Positions 1-6,377 of a stretch of DNA of 7,527 nt are shown in pieces. The stretch spans positions 1-7,527 of the forward strand of contig JAURMN010000100.1 of NCBI GenBank assembly GCA_030830725.1. Direction: 5' to 3'. Both the position numbers and the translations under genes were made by a program. Position 1 is the stretch's first letter; each line of letters begins with the position of its first letter. The DNA is from Balneolales bacterium (GTDB lineage Bacteria; Bacteroidota; Rhodothermia; Balneolales; Balneolaceae). A model generated the notes under the pieces. That model did not search any database. It was not told the DNA's origin and worked only from the letters and a program-made list of their open reading frames with translations.

Positions 1-1005
1 CGATTGGCTTTGATTGAAGAGACAGGAGGGCCCAGAACCGAATTACCGGTTCGATATAAAGAATCAATCCAAAAGGTGCCGCACATTCAGACTGTTTCGC
101 CCTTAAAGTTTACCATTACCAGTCCCGGCGAATCGGCTACGGGCCCCTATTATGTCACCTTTGCCGTAGATGCCGAGGCGTACACAAAGATCTACTCCAG
201 ACTTTTTGAATCGGTGGATACTTCAGAACTGGCGTGTATGAAACAATCTAAATCCGGTGCATTAGTGGGTCGTGAAATCCTAAATATTCAAAATTGGACT
301 ATTGGAGAGGACGTCACCCTGTATTCTTTGCTTCATGATGTTGCTGTCCCTCTCCACATCTGTGGCGATATAGAAGATCTGCACCAGCTTTATCCCGGAT
401 CCGAGACTCAACTGATTGTTCACGCCATCTATTATGGTGAACTCAGTCAAAATCCAGACAAAGTAAATATGTTCTGGATTTCACTCGATGATGAGGCATA
501 CTTGAATCAGGTAGAAGAAGCCTTACGGGAAACCTTTCAATGGGATGAATATCAGGTGACGCTTCAAAGTGAAGGAGCCATGATGGCGCAAATCAGTGAA
601 TTTACGGCGACGATTCAGCAAATCATCCGACTTATCTCCTCCGCCGTACTTGTTACGATTTTGATTGTTTCTGCCAATACAATCGCCATTTCTACACGGG
701 AACGCTATCCTGAAATAGCCCTCTTAAAAGTGTTGGGGTTCAAAAAGACGGCAATTCTTATCCTGATTATTGCAGAGTCCATGGTACTGGCGGTCATAGG
801 AGGAATGGCCGGGACAGGTCTGACATGGCTACTGTTTCGTCCCGATCCGGTCAGACAACTTCTGGGTATGACCTACGCCTATTCATTACCCGAATCGATT
901 TATTGGTCTAATCTGGTGATTTCACTTTTGCTGGGTGGAATCAGCGGATTTATTCCTGCACTCAGAGCGACTGAGATATATGCAGCAACTCTACTTCAGC
1001 GATAG
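1..1005 (+). CDS. FtsX/MacB-type ABC transporter permease, 5'-truncated
   Basis: Inner-membrane permease subunit of an ABC exporter of the FtsX/MacB/LolCE class, which couples cytoplasmic ATP hydrolysis to movement of a periplasmic or membrane substrate. The frame is open to the first base, so the true start and first membrane helix lie upstream; the TTG at 4 is not a credible start. Numbering from that TTG, residues 1-200 are a periplasmic core-type domain. Residues about 207-230, 248-275 and 300-320 are hydrophobic segments, the usual TM2-TM4. The signature loop after TM2 is present (TRERYPEIALLKVLGF, residues 231-246), and the protein ends with the family-typical GFIPALRAT followed by LQR. 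The next gene, also a permease, starts 3 nt after the TAG stop, so the two are probably co-translated and pair as a heterodimer. The ATPase is presumably encoded upstream. The family call is firm; the substrate is unknown. Confidence 0.9.
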   Translation, partial: RLALIEETGGPRTELPVRYKESIQKVPHIQTVSPLKFTITSPGESATGPYYVTFAVDAEAYTKIYSRLFESVDTSELACMKQSKSGALVGREILNIQNWTIGEDVTLYSLLHDVAVPLHICGDIEDLHQLYPGSETQLIVHAIYYGELSQNPDKVNMFWISLDDEAYLNQVEEALRETFQWDEYQVTLQSEGAMMAQISEFTATIQQIIRLISSAVLVTILIVSANTIAISTRERYPEIALLKVLGFKKTAILILIIAESMVLAVIGGMAGTGLTWLLFRPDPVRQLLGMTYAYSLPESIYWSNLVISLLLGGISGFIPALRATEIYAATLLQR

Positions 1006-1008
1006 TCA

Positions 1009-3597
1009 ATGCCCCGTCAACTCCCCTTTCGCTATGTTCTCGGAAGCCTGATTCAGCGCAAGGGATCCGCATTATTGACTGTTGGGTCCTTTTTCCTGGT
1101 AACTCTGATCTGGGTCTCTCTGCAAGCGATGATCTCGACCATCGATGAGACCCTCTTGAGCTCCTCAATGCCGGACAGAGGTATACTTCTATCCAAACAG
1201 GCCTCTGCAGAAAATCAAAGCCGACTCCACTCCGAGTGGATACACTCCTTTGAGGGGTTTGCGCCCTTATCAAAAAATGCGGATGGCGATGGAAAACTGA
1301 TTCCCACACTGGCTGCTACCACATACGCTGAACATAGTGACCAAAGATTTCAGATCAGTGTGAGAGGATTGGATATTTCAAATGCTCGCAATGCCTTTCC
1401 AAAATTTAGTCTCATTGATGGAGTAGTGCCTCAACCCTATTCCAATGAAGCGCTAATCGGTCATAACCTCGCCGCCTCACTTGCTATTGGCACGGGTGAC
1501 ACCCTGCGGGCTTGGCGGACATCCTGGACCTTGAGTGGCGTTTTTCGAGATCAAGGTACTCCGTTTGAATCGGAACTCTGGGTTGACCTTTCGTCCCTAT
1601 ATCCGATCCTCTCCCGAGATGAACCTGGTAGTGCGTGGTTTCAGATTTCGGATCCTACACTTTTCACAGTGTTGAAAGAAGAGAGCGAACGTAAACTGCA
1701 TGGAAGAGTCTCCGTTTACACCGAAGCCGAGTTTTTTTCAAAAAAAGCGTTTGCCACAGAGGAGCTTAGACTACTGGTGGCATTTGTCACCATAATCTTA
1801 TCCTCAGGAGCCATTTTAAGCTCGTTGAACACGCTTTATGCATCACTTTCCGGCAGAGAACCCGAATTAGCTACTTTTCGGGCACTCGGCTTTGGCAAAT
1901 TAGCAATTGTGGTATCGGTTTTATCGGAGGCCGTTCTCATCGCACTAACTGGAGGAATCCTTGCTGCATTTGTCGCATTTCTCTTAAATGGAATTACTTT
2001 TCGCACACTTATATCAGGGATCGGTTATCTTTCTTTTTCCCTGAAAATTGAGGCATCCCATCTAACTTCTGGATTGATCTTTTCGTTTTTGATGGGATTA
2101 ATGGGTGGATTTTTTCCGGCTCGTCAATCGATTCGAAAGCCAATCATGGATTCTTTGCAGCGAGCTGTCGGCCTGCTGTTTCCGGTATTTACTGGCCTGG
2201 CTGGAGTCTTTGCGGTCGGAACAGCCCTGATCCTTGCTCCCGAGAGTTCTGCACACGGACAGTCGGTAGAAATCCATTTTGACCTGAATGATACTGCGCA
2301 AGATTCTCTCACCATAATACCGATTCAAGAAGCCAAAAACAGAGCTCAATCCATTCATCCAACTTTAGACAAAATGGAGCTTCTGATTGAACAAAAACGC
2401 TATGAAGAAAAAATCGAAAAGCTTAATAAATGGCCATCTCTTCAGCTATTTACACAGTTTTATCTACTCAGTAGTCCGAATCAATATCCAAGGGCTGATG
2501 CTCAAGGAAATCTGGAATTGATCTCTCAGGGTAAACCCAATGACTTTATTCTGCGGATTGAAGCACGGCAGGCGCTTAGGGGAACTCTGCAATCTACCCA
2601 TACACTGGAGATTCTTTTTGCTGAAAAGGAGAAGCTCTCTCTCGAAAAAGAATTGGTTTGGTTGGAAATCGAAACGGAACTTGAATATCTCTATCAGCAT
2701 TGGTACTTCCTAAATCAAGAGGAAACCCTGCTGAATGAGCTTTTACTGTTACTTCGAGATCAGGTGCAAACAAGAATTCAGGCTTTGGAAGCTGGATATG
2801 AGAGCGAATTGGATCTTCTGCCAGCTGAATTTGCATTTCAAGATAATTTGCGTGAGTACCAACGAGTACAACAGGAAAAAAATCTGCTATTATACTCCTT
2901 GGAGCGCTTTCTCCAGATGGCGCACGTCGTTCCTTCCGAGCTGAGTAACGGACTGTCGACCGAGACGGCGGATGTGGTCTGTGAATTTCTTTGCGAGGAA
3001 ACCATAGAGCTTTGGAGTAGTACAGAGCACCCCTATTTGCAGTGGTTTGATTTATCGATCGGTGCAAACAAAGCCGAGCGTCGCCGAATTCAACTCCAGG
3101 GATTTCCTCAGCTCGATCTTGCGGGTAGAATCGACTACTCAGGGCCTACCGGGCTATTCGGGGCTGACCTTCCAGGCTTATCCCCATTACAGGCCAGAGC
3201 GGGATTTGAAGTTCGATTTCTATTCAAAGAATCCCGAGCCGCCCAACAGAAAGAACAAAAGCTTTTACTCACACTTAGAGAAATAGAACAACTTCGTGAG
3301 GAGTGGATTCTGCAAATGGACGAGGATGTCAGACAGGCCATTCATCAGATAAAAATCCAATGTATTAAACGACAACAAGTGATATTAGCTCACGAACAAG
3401 CCTTTGAAATCTACACTTTAAGAAAAAAAGAGGCTCGTCAAGGGCTCGTTAGCCACGATATTCTGCTGGCTTCACACATCGAGGAGGTTACCACACGACA
3501 ACGCCGATTACAATCGGATTGGACCGTAATGGAGCAAAAATTTGAGTTAGCCAAACTCCTGGCCAGGCCTCCTTCACTATGGTCAATTGACAATTAA
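1009..3597 (+). CDS. FtsX-type permease fused in frame to TolC-like outer-membrane efflux protein
   Basis: This 862-residue frame joins two export components. Residues 1-385 form a complete FtsX-type permease: TM1 about 19-41, a periplasmic domain about 45-250, TM2 about 253-277, the loop signature GREPELATFRALGFGK (282-297), TM3 about 300-325, TM4 about 351-371, and the ending GGFFPARQS...LQR. Residues 386-410 are hydrophobic and lead into PESSA|HG, a signal-peptidase-I-like site. Residues 416-862 resemble an outer-membrane efflux protein (TolC/OEP) with its internal duplication. Repeat 1 begins at IQEAKNRAQSIHPTLDKMEL (439-458) with long helices to about 640. Repeat 2 begins at HPYLQWFDLSIGANKAERRR (674-693), followed by a strand-rich stretch (699-740) and a long coiled helix. 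With four permease helices the segment at 386-410 would enter the membrane from the cytoplasm, placing the TolC part correctly in the periplasm. No Shine-Dalgarno is seen; the start is chosen for its 3-nt gap to the previous stop. Domain assignment is sound; whether the protein stays fused is unknown. Confidence 0.85.
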   Translation: MPRQLPFRYVLGSLIQRKGSALLTVGSFFLVTLIWVSLQAMISTIDETLLSSSMPDRGILLSKQASAENQSRLHSEWIHSFEGFAPLSKNADGDGKLIPTLAATTYAEHSDQRFQISVRGLDISNARNAFPKFSLIDGVVPQPYSNEALIGHNLAASLAIGTGDTLRAWRTSWTLSGVFRDQGTPFESELWVDLSSLYPILSRDEPGSAWFQISDPTLFTVLKEESERKLHGRVSVYTEAEFFSKKAFATEELRLLVAFVTIILSSGAILSSLNTLYASLSGREPELATFRALGFGKLAIVVSVLSEAVLIALTGGILAAFVAFLLNGITFRTLISGIGYLSFSLKIEASHLTSGLIFSFLMGLMGGFFPARQSIRKPIMDSLQRAVGLLFPVFTGLAGVFAVGTALILAPESSAHGQSVEIHFDLNDTAQDSLTIIPIQEAKNRAQSIHPTLDKMELLIEQKRYEEKIEKLNKWPSLQLFTQFYLLSSPNQYPRADAQGNLELISQGKPNDFILRIEARQALRGTLQSTHTLEILFAEKEKLSLEKELVWLEIETELEYLYQHWYFLNQEETLLNELLLLLRDQVQTRIQALEAGYESELDLLPAEFAFQDNLREYQRVQQEKNLLLYSLERFLQMAHVVPSELSNGLSTETADVVCEFLCEETIELWSSTEHPYLQWFDLSIGANKAERRRIQLQGFPQLDLAGRIDYSGPTGLFGADLPGLSPLQARAGFEVRFLFKESRAAQQKEQKLLLTLREIEQLREEWILQMDEDVRQAIHQIKIQCIKRQQVILAHEQAFEIYTLRKKEARQGLVSHDILLASHIEEVTTRQRRLQSDWTVMEQKFELAKLLARPPSLWSIDN
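2146..2253 (+). other. Embedded signal-peptide-like segment at the permease/TolC junction
   Basis: Codons 380-415 of the fused gene read as a textbook signal peptide starting at an in-frame ATG. There is a short n-region with one arginine (MDSLQR), a hydrophobic core of about 25 residues rich in G, A, V, L and F, and a c-region ending S-S-A before HGQ, which fits the -3/-1 small-residue rule (S413, A415). A second possible start, TTG, lies at 2155. No clear Shine-Dalgarno precedes 2146, but the other internal starts of this operon lack one too. The segment could act as a fifth transmembrane helix, as an internal cleavable signal, or as the N-terminus of a separately initiated TolC protein. 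The pattern is read directly; which use is real is inference. Confidence 0.6.
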
Positions 3598-3607
3598 TTT
3601 AAAAAAA

Positions 3608-4828
3608 ATGGAAGCTTCAAAAGACGATCAATTCCCTATGGAGAATCGATCTGCGGATCGGGTAAAAGAACTGGCAAATGAGCTCAAAATGCCCGATTCA
3701 ATTAAAAATAAATCTTCTTTTTGGATCGCTATGAGTATTCTCCTTCTCATGGTGCTATCAAGTATCGCAATAGTATGGCGCAGTTCGTTTTTTATGGAAA
3801 AAACCAACGTAAGGAGTCAGCGGATTGAGAACATTCAATTTGGACCGATAGCCACAAGTTTACTTCGTTCGACTGGATCCAGTTACTTCCCAAACTTGGT
3901 TGAAATCAAATCACCTGCTCAAGACCCGATTCTTAAGAGATACGTTCGTGAAAATGAGCTTGTTCAACAAGGTCAGAAGTTACTTGTATTTGAAACGCGA
4001 TATCTGGATCTGGAAAGAAAAGAACTTCTTATCGAATTGGAGGACGAACGTCAGCGCAGGAGACAATTACGGGAAAAACAACTTATCGGAACAATTTCAT
4101 CCTCAGATCTGGATCGATCAGATTTCATCATTCAAACCTTAAGAACACAACTGGAAAAGATCGAGCAACAGATACAAGATCGAATAATTCGTGCTCCATT
4201 CGATGCAATCGTCACCCGAGTTTGGGTTAACGAAGGCGAGAGTGCTTCAGGTACTGTCATTGAATTGGCACGACGAAATGAACTCTGGATAGAGACCAAT
4301 ATACGTCAGGAGGAAATTTCTCGAGTTCATGTTGGGAATCCCGTTGTAGTCATGTTTGAAGCCGTTCCATCCATGGAGTTTGCTGCGCGTGTTGTTTCCA
4401 TCTCCCCACTCGCAGACTACTCCATGGGTACAGTTACCGTTCATCTTTCATTAGTAGAACCAACGACTGATCTTCGATCTGGATACACTTCTCGCCTTTT
4501 TTTTACTCAAGAGCCTGTTTTGGCTAATCGCCCAGTAAAGATGGCTCCAGGTCTTCCTATTGAAGCAATCTACTGTAGGGATCCCGAGTCTAATACACTT
4601 CAGAATATGAAGGTGTTTTTACGAGCAAGCTCTGAAAAAAAGCAAGATCTACATTCACTTGACTGCCAAGTATGGATAAACAGACATGGCAGGGCACGAT
4701 CAAAACAGGTCAAACTAGGTCAAAATTCAGGAGAATGGATTGAAATACTCGAAGGGCTTAGATTGGGAGACACCGTGATAATCTCGGATTCCATCACTCT
4801 ACGAGACGGGGTGCATCTCTCGGAATAA
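3608..4828 (+). CDS. Periplasmic adaptor (membrane fusion protein), HlyD/MacA type
   Basis: Periplasmic adaptor that would link the inner-membrane permeases to the TolC-like channel. The 406-residue product has a cytoplasmic N-terminus of about 35 residues and one transmembrane anchor (about 37-58, no lipobox cysteine). The first half of a lipoyl-like domain (about 98-130, with VRENELVQQGQKLLVFE) leads into a short charged helical hairpin (about 131-190). The second lipoyl half follows (RAPFDAIVTRVWVNEGE, 195-211), then a beta-barrel domain (about 226-305) and a C-terminal membrane-proximal domain ending in a pattern like LEGLRLGDTVIIS (381-393). The hairpin is about 60 residues, shorter than in MacA-type adaptors as I recall them. 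I chose ATG 3608, 10 nt after the previous stop. An upstream TTG at 3587 would overlap the preceding gene by 11 nt, and ATG 3638 is also possible; none has a clear Shine-Dalgarno. The 3' end overlaps the convergent phosphoribosyltransferase gene by 30 bp. Confidence 0.88.
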   Translation: MEASKDDQFPMENRSADRVKELANELKMPDSIKNKSSFWIAMSILLLMVLSSIAIVWRSSFFMEKTNVRSQRIENIQFGPIATSLLRSTGSSYFPNLVEIKSPAQDPILKRYVRENELVQQGQKLLVFETRYLDLERKELLIELEDERQRRRQLREKQLIGTISSSDLDRSDFIIQTLRTQLEKIEQQIQDRIIRAPFDAIVTRVWVNEGESASGTVIELARRNELWIETNIRQEEISRVHVGNPVVVMFEAVPSMEFAARVVSISPLADYSMGTVTVHLSLVEPTTDLRSGYTSRLFFTQEPVLANRPVKMAPGLPIEAIYCRDPESNTLQNMKVFLRASSEKKQDLHSLDCQVWINRHGRARSKQVKLGQNSGEWIEILEGLRLGDTVIISDSITLRDGVHLSE

Positions 4829-5521
4829 GGTGAGGAAGCGGATTACATGATGATCATTTAACCCCTCAAAATGTTCATACACGTGTGAAACCGAATGAAA
4901 ATCGTGAGGCGAAGTCAGGACAACCACCGAATCTACAAGGGATTCTAGGGTTCGTTTCATAGAAGGCGAGCAGACAGGTATGGCAATCATGATAAAAGCC
5001 GGGTGCTTTTTTCTCAATGCTTCTAACGAGGCAAATAAGGTCGCTCCCGTAGCAATACCGTCGTCTGTGAGGATCACAAAGCGCCCATGTAAATTGGGTA
5101 ATGGTTCTCCCCGCCTGTAAAGAGTGAGCCTTCTGATGAGCTCTTTTTGTTCAATTTCCATAACGCTGTCGATGATCTCTTTGGTGAGAATTCCCAGTGA
5201 GTCAGGTTTCATATAAAAGGCTCCTTCTTCGGAGATTGCGCCAAAAGCCAGTTCAGGCTGATGAGGATATCCTAATTTTCGCGTTAAAATGACCGATAAC
5301 TCTGCATCTAATTGTTTGGCAATCCAAAAGGCGGTCTCCACTCCTCCTCTTGGAATACCAAGTACCAATGGATTCGACAAAGCACCGAGAAGCGATCGTT
5401 TTTTGGGTTCACCATTGCTGAGTTCCTGTACTCGGAGAGCCTCAATCCGTTTTTTTATCTCCACAGCCAGATCAACTGCTGCCTCTTTGCGATCACGAAA
5501 GATGCGATTAACGGGTTCCAT
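4799..5521 (-). CDS. Predicted phosphoribosyltransferase (COG1926-like)
   Basis: Type I phosphoribosyltransferase-fold protein, which would bind PRPP; the acceptor substrate is not known. From ATG 5521 the product is 240 residues. The N-terminal FRDRKEAA (8-15) matches the usual opening of this family. GIPRGG (55-60) fits the pyrophosphate-binding loop, RKLGYPHQPELAFGAISEEG (81-100) is the family-characteristic segment, and VILTDDGIATGAT (149-161, Asp153/Asp154) is the PRPP-binding signature. The motifs look intact, so it should be active. A TTG at 5593 would add 24 asparagine-rich residues and overlap the upstream stop as TTGA. I prefer ATG 5521 because family similarity begins just after it and a 28-bp palindrome fills the interval. 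Neither start has a convincing Shine-Dalgarno. It is the third gene of the minus-strand set, and its 3' end lies inside the adaptor gene. Confidence 0.85.
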   Translation of the reverse strand: MEPVNRIFRDRKEAAVDLAVEIKKRIEALRVQELSNGEPKKRSLLGALSNPLVLGIPRGGVETAFWIAKQLDAELSVILTRKLGYPHQPELAFGAISEEGAFYMKPDSLGILTKEIIDSVMEIEQKELIRRLTLYRRGEPLPNLHGRFVILTDDGIATGATLFASLEALRKKHPAFIMIAIPVCSPSMKRTLESLVDSVVVLTSPHDFHSVSHVYEHFEGLNDHHVIRFLTLFREMHPVS

Positions 5522-5538
5522 AATGGTTATGAGGTTAT

Positions 5539-5566
5539 AATCAATCGAATTTAAATTCAGTTGATT
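5539..5566. promoter_or_regulatory. 28-bp imperfect palindrome upstream of the phosphoribosyltransferase gene
   Basis: A perfect 12-bp palindrome, GAATTTAAATTC (5547-5558), is flanked by AATCAA (5539-5544) and its complement TTGATT (5561-5566), with two unmatched positions on each side between them. In all, 24 of 28 bases are symmetric. It ends 17 nt upstream of the likely ATG of the phosphoribosyltransferase gene and lies in the 68-nt space after the stop of the 85-aa gene. The symmetry is certain. It could be a repressor operator, an mRNA hairpin separating expression of the two genes, or chance in AT-rich DNA. A TATAAC-like -10 overlaps its downstream flank on the minus strand, but I see no good -35. 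Confidence 0.45.
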
Positions 5567-5589
5567 GTGGAGAGATTTATCGGAGTGAA

Positions 5590-5847
5590 TCAATCCCGAT
5601 AAGCATCGACCATGTCGACCAGTCTTTCCAAAATCTCCACTGGATGTTCTCCGTCTGCCTGAAGGGAGTGCCCATTTGAATTTTCGATAACAATTCGATA
5701 TCCAGATGGAACTATCCTACTTGATTTAACTGTAAAACCCATGTAGCCCGTATCGGCGAGTAGATGAGCTCGCTCGTGAAAAAGAGTTTCAGAAATTGGC
5801 CTTTCCAATCCTGTATTTATATCCGAGTCTCGTTCAGAATATCGCAT
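5590..5847 (-). CDS. Hypothetical 85-aa protein
   Basis: Small soluble protein that I do not recognise. It has no signal peptide, membrane segment or cysteine. The first 20 residues are polar and charged (MRYSERDSDINTGLERPISE). A probable helix follows (21-33, with FHERAHLL), then likely beta-strands around 37-57 (GFTVKSSR, GYRIVIENS) and a C-terminal acidic helix (69-83), suggesting a small alpha/beta fold. The chosen ATG at 5847 has an excellent upstream Shine-Dalgarno (GGAGAAGG, with the GGAG 7 nt from the ATG) and overlaps the end of the DksA-like gene by 14 nt, indicating translational coupling. An in-frame ATG at 5871 would add 8 residues but has no well-placed ribosome site. The gene sits between a DksA-like regulator and a phosphoribosyltransferase, both linked to nucleotides or stringent control, so a related role is possible but unproven. 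Confidence 0.7.
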   Translation of the reverse strand: MRYSERDSDINTGLERPISETLFHERAHLLADTGYMGFTVKSSRIVPSGYRIVIENSNGHSLQADGEHPVEILERLVDMVDAYRD

Positions 5848-6274
5848 AATCCTTCTCCCATTTAGGTTCATCTTTATTGAGGGCCTCTTCGCATAGAGCC
5901 GTGTGGGGGAATTGCCATAATCGCTCTCTTGAAATCGGTTTTCCTGTCACTGTGCAAATCCCATAGGTACCTTTTCGAATTCGGTAAAGTGCCCGTTGAA
6001 TCTGATCGAGATACCGTCTCTGTGAAAGGATTAGATCTGCCATTCTCTCCAAATCTTTCAGACCTAATCGTACTTCCTGAACGAATTGGATCACCTGTTC
6101 TCCATCTGTGATATCAATCGTGTTAAACAAATGTAGAATCTCTTCTTTCGTCTCTATCTCCTCTCGTAATTCCTCACGTTTCTTTAAAAGTTTCCTTTCC
6201 AGAATCCGGAGATCTTCTGAAGAGAGGTTTACCGATGGATTCGTGTAACTACGTTCGACTCCCTCTGCATTCAT
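5834..6274 (-). CDS. DksA/TraR-family RNA polymerase-binding protein with a degenerate zinc site
   Basis: Probable secondary-channel regulator of RNA polymerase in the DksA/TraR family, 146 residues. Residues 18-47 and about 61-100 are two long charged helices forming the coiled coil. The turn between them carries acidic residues (D54-I-T-D57-G-E59), reminiscent of the DxxDxA tip of E. coli DksA. The C-terminal globular part has the family pattern IRKGTYGICTVTGKPISRER (99-118) and FPHTALCEEA (122-131). The canonical four zinc cysteines are reduced to two: C107 and C128 remain, while the others are T110 and A131, so conventional C4 zinc binding is unlikely. The start is supported by AGGA 8 nt upstream of ATG 6274. 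It is the first gene of the minus-strand set, and its end overlaps the next gene by 14 nt. The family is secure; whether it responds to ppGpp cannot be read from sequence. Confidence 0.88.
   Translation of the reverse strand: MNAEGVERSYTNPSVNLSSEDLRILERKLLKKREELREEIETKEEILHLFNTIDITDGEQVIQFVQEVRLGLKDLERMADLILSQRRYLDQIQRALYRIRKGTYGICTVTGKPISRERLWQFPHTALCEEALNKDEPKWEKDYAIF
5851..5858 (-). promoter_or_regulatory. Ribosome binding site deciding the start of the 85-aa gene
   Basis: On the minus strand the sequence reads GGAGAAGG followed by ATT and then the ATG at 5847. Its GGAG core is 7 nt from the start, close to optimal, so 5847 is favoured over the in-frame ATG at 5871. The site lies within the last codons of the DksA-like gene. 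Confidence 0.65.
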
Positions 6275-6282
6275 GGTTCAAT

Positions 6283-6286
6283 TCCT
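6283..6286 (-). promoter_or_regulatory. Ribosome binding site of the DksA-like gene
   Basis: AGGA on the minus strand with an 8-nt spacer to ATG 6274. It is one of the clearer Shine-Dalgarno sequences in the window and supports this start. Confidence 0.55.
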
Positions 6287-6300
6287 GATTGATTCTCTGC

Positions 6301-6330
6301 GTAATACCTGCTTTTTACTGACAATTGCAA
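6301..6330 (-). promoter_or_regulatory. Weak candidate sigma70-type promoter for the minus-strand set
   Basis: On the minus strand, TTGCAA (6330-6325) and TATTAC (6306-6301) are separated by 18 nt, each matching 4 of 6 consensus positions. Placement 27 nt upstream of the DksA-like ATG is sensible. The match is weak and could be chance. Confidence 0.25.
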
Positions 6331-6360
6331 GAACGAAACTTTCCTTCTAAAACACCCACA

Positions 6361-6377
6361 GGATTTACAACAAATCC
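6361..6377. repeat. Small inverted repeat in the divergent intergenic region
   Basis: GGATTT (6361-6366) and AAATCC (6372-6377) are separated by ACAAC. This 6-bp stem with a 5-nt loop lies in the 210-bp spacer between the divergent DksA-like and glycosyltransferase genes. No T-run follows on either strand, so it is not a standard terminator. It may be an operator or chance. Apart from this and the sites listed separately, I see nothing distinct in 6275-6484. Confidence 0.3.

Noticed and set aside
962..1309. 115-aa minus-strand open frame across the permease junction
   Set aside because: It is antisense to two well-supported permease domains, its composition is not protein-like (Arg/Ser-rich), and it has no ribosome site or neighbours on that strand.
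2594..3067. 157-aa minus-strand open frame opposite the TolC-like domain
   Set aside because: The plus-strand frame carries recognisable OEP repeats. The antisense product has no recognisable motif and looks like a frame shadow.
3587..3607. TTG 3587 as the start of the adaptor gene
   Set aside because: It adds only seven residues, has no ribosome site, and a proper ATG follows at 3608.
4802..4821. Possible terminator hairpin CGAGA...TCTCG at the convergent gene ends
   Set aside because: The arms are only 5 bp with an 11-nt loop and no T-run on either strand, and it lies within both coding regions.
5929..6111. 60-aa plus-strand open frame opposite the DksA-like gene
   Set aside because: It is antisense to a recognisable DksA/TraR protein and shows no start signal.
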